The notes under the pieces were generated by a model, which saw nothing but the letters and a program-made list of their open reading frames with translations, searched no databases and had not been told where the DNA came from. Of a stretch of DNA of 13,498 nucleotides, positions 13,161 to 13,498 are shown in pieces; within the stretch, counting starts at the first letter, position 1, and each line of letters opens with the position of its first letter. The position numbers were made by a program, and so were the translations under genes. The stretch is from contig JAJYFW010000008.1 in assembly GCA_021785335.1 (NCBI GenBank), positions 1 through 13,498 on the forward strand, given 5' to 3'. Origin of the DNA: Pseudomonadota bacterium. Its GTDB lineage: Bacteria; Pseudomonadota; Alphaproteobacteria; Acetobacterales; Acetobacteraceae.

Positions 13161-13498
13161 ATGCTGAACGGCCTTTGGGCGATCGATATTGCCGATGAGC
13201 GGGGCTGTCGGGCCGATGGCCTCGTCACGTTCCGTGACGGCGCGGTGCTGGGCGATGGCAGTTCCATCGACATCGATGGCTCCTACGAGGTCGAAGGCGA
13301 CGCGTTCCTCGCCGGCATCGACGTGGTGTTGCACGGCACGGGCTGGAGCGGTGAGTCGATGGCAGAGATCGTTCACCTGCATGTGCAGGGGCGCAGGATC
13401 GGTCGCGCCATTACGGCGTCTGGTATCGACCTGGCCGACGATACCCGCCGCGTTCGAATCTACATGGAACAGCGCACCGCGATCCCGGCGGCGGCGCG
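13161..13498 (+). CDS. GrlR-like regulatory protein, partial (3' end off the window)
   Basis: The frame opens with ATG at 13161, preceded by GGGAG, and stays open to the window end (112 complete codons). The start MLNGLWAIDIADERGCRADGLVTFRDGAVLGDGSSIDIDGSYEVEGDAFLAGIDVVLH matches the GrlR pattern (short beta-barrel: GLW, GxVxFRDGxxLGGDS, GSYEVxGDxxxA). GrlR of enteropathogenic E. coli inhibits the type III secretion regulator GrlA; alphaproteobacterial homologues of this beta-barrel fold occur as stand-alone proteins of unknown role. Here the usual GGDS is GDGS. It is probably a host chromosomal gene beyond the element. Confidence 0.6.
   Translation, partial: MLNGLWAIDIADERGCRADGLVTFRDGAVLGDGSSIDIDGSYEVEGDAFLAGIDVVLHGTGWSGESMAEIVHLHVQGRRIGRAITASGIDLADDTRRVRIYMEQRTAIPAAA

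Overview
The window comes from a GC-rich bacterium, most likely an alphaproteobacterium (an Acetobacteraceae/Rhodospirillales-type genome fits the codon use and gene families, but no marker gene proves it). It reads as three parts: a chromosomal flank on the left (about 1-4825), an integrated mobile element in the middle (integrase at 5057 to about 12.6-13.1 kb), and what looks like chromosome again at the far right (a GrlR-like gene entering from 13161).

Left flank: two minus-strand genes belong to the 2-hydroxyacyl-CoA dehydratase activase group (BadF/BadG/BcrA/BcrD ATPases). One is a large double-ATPase protein of 1146 residues. The other is a cysteine-rich partner 15 bases downstream that runs off the left edge. 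A near-consensus FNR/FixK-type site lies upstream of the large gene, which suits an oxygen-sensitive Fe-S system. A 583-base intergenic region with a perfect 32-bp palindrome separates them from a plus-strand GYD-domain gene.

Mobile element: a catalytically complete tyrosine integrase with an N-terminal DUF4102-type domain is followed, all on the plus strand, by a 26-codon leader ORF overlapping an unrecognised 201-residue gene, then an AlpA/excisionase-like DNA-binding protein, then a tightly overlapping block of an acidic 124-residue protein, a RepA-like AAA ATPase with a C-terminal helix-turn-helix, and a zinc-ribbon protein. About ten copies of a GTGAGAAT-like motif in both orientations lie within 175 bases directly after the RepA-like gene, inside the zinc-ribbon coding sequence. 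This looks like an iteron origin. After a small secreted-protein gene, a promoter-like AT-rich stretch starts a second run: a ribbon-helix-helix repressor-like protein, a 148-residue protein, a 118-residue protein that looks like a small phage structural protein, a DUF5681 protein (often found beside phage terminases), and two 77-residue proteins with near-identical starts. A possibly leaderless two-helix membrane protein with a Gly/Asn-rich linker follows, then a short zinc-ribbon gene on the opposite strand.

Working together: int and the AlpA-like protein would handle integration and excision, the RepA-like ATPase plus iterons would allow autonomous replication after excision, and the second operon carries phage-like cargo. 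No capsid, portal, large terminase or conjugation gene is present. The element is therefore best described as a compact integrative replicating element, possibly a phage-satellite-like island. That last step is inference. No tRNA gene or att repeat was recognised, so the exact ends are unknown.
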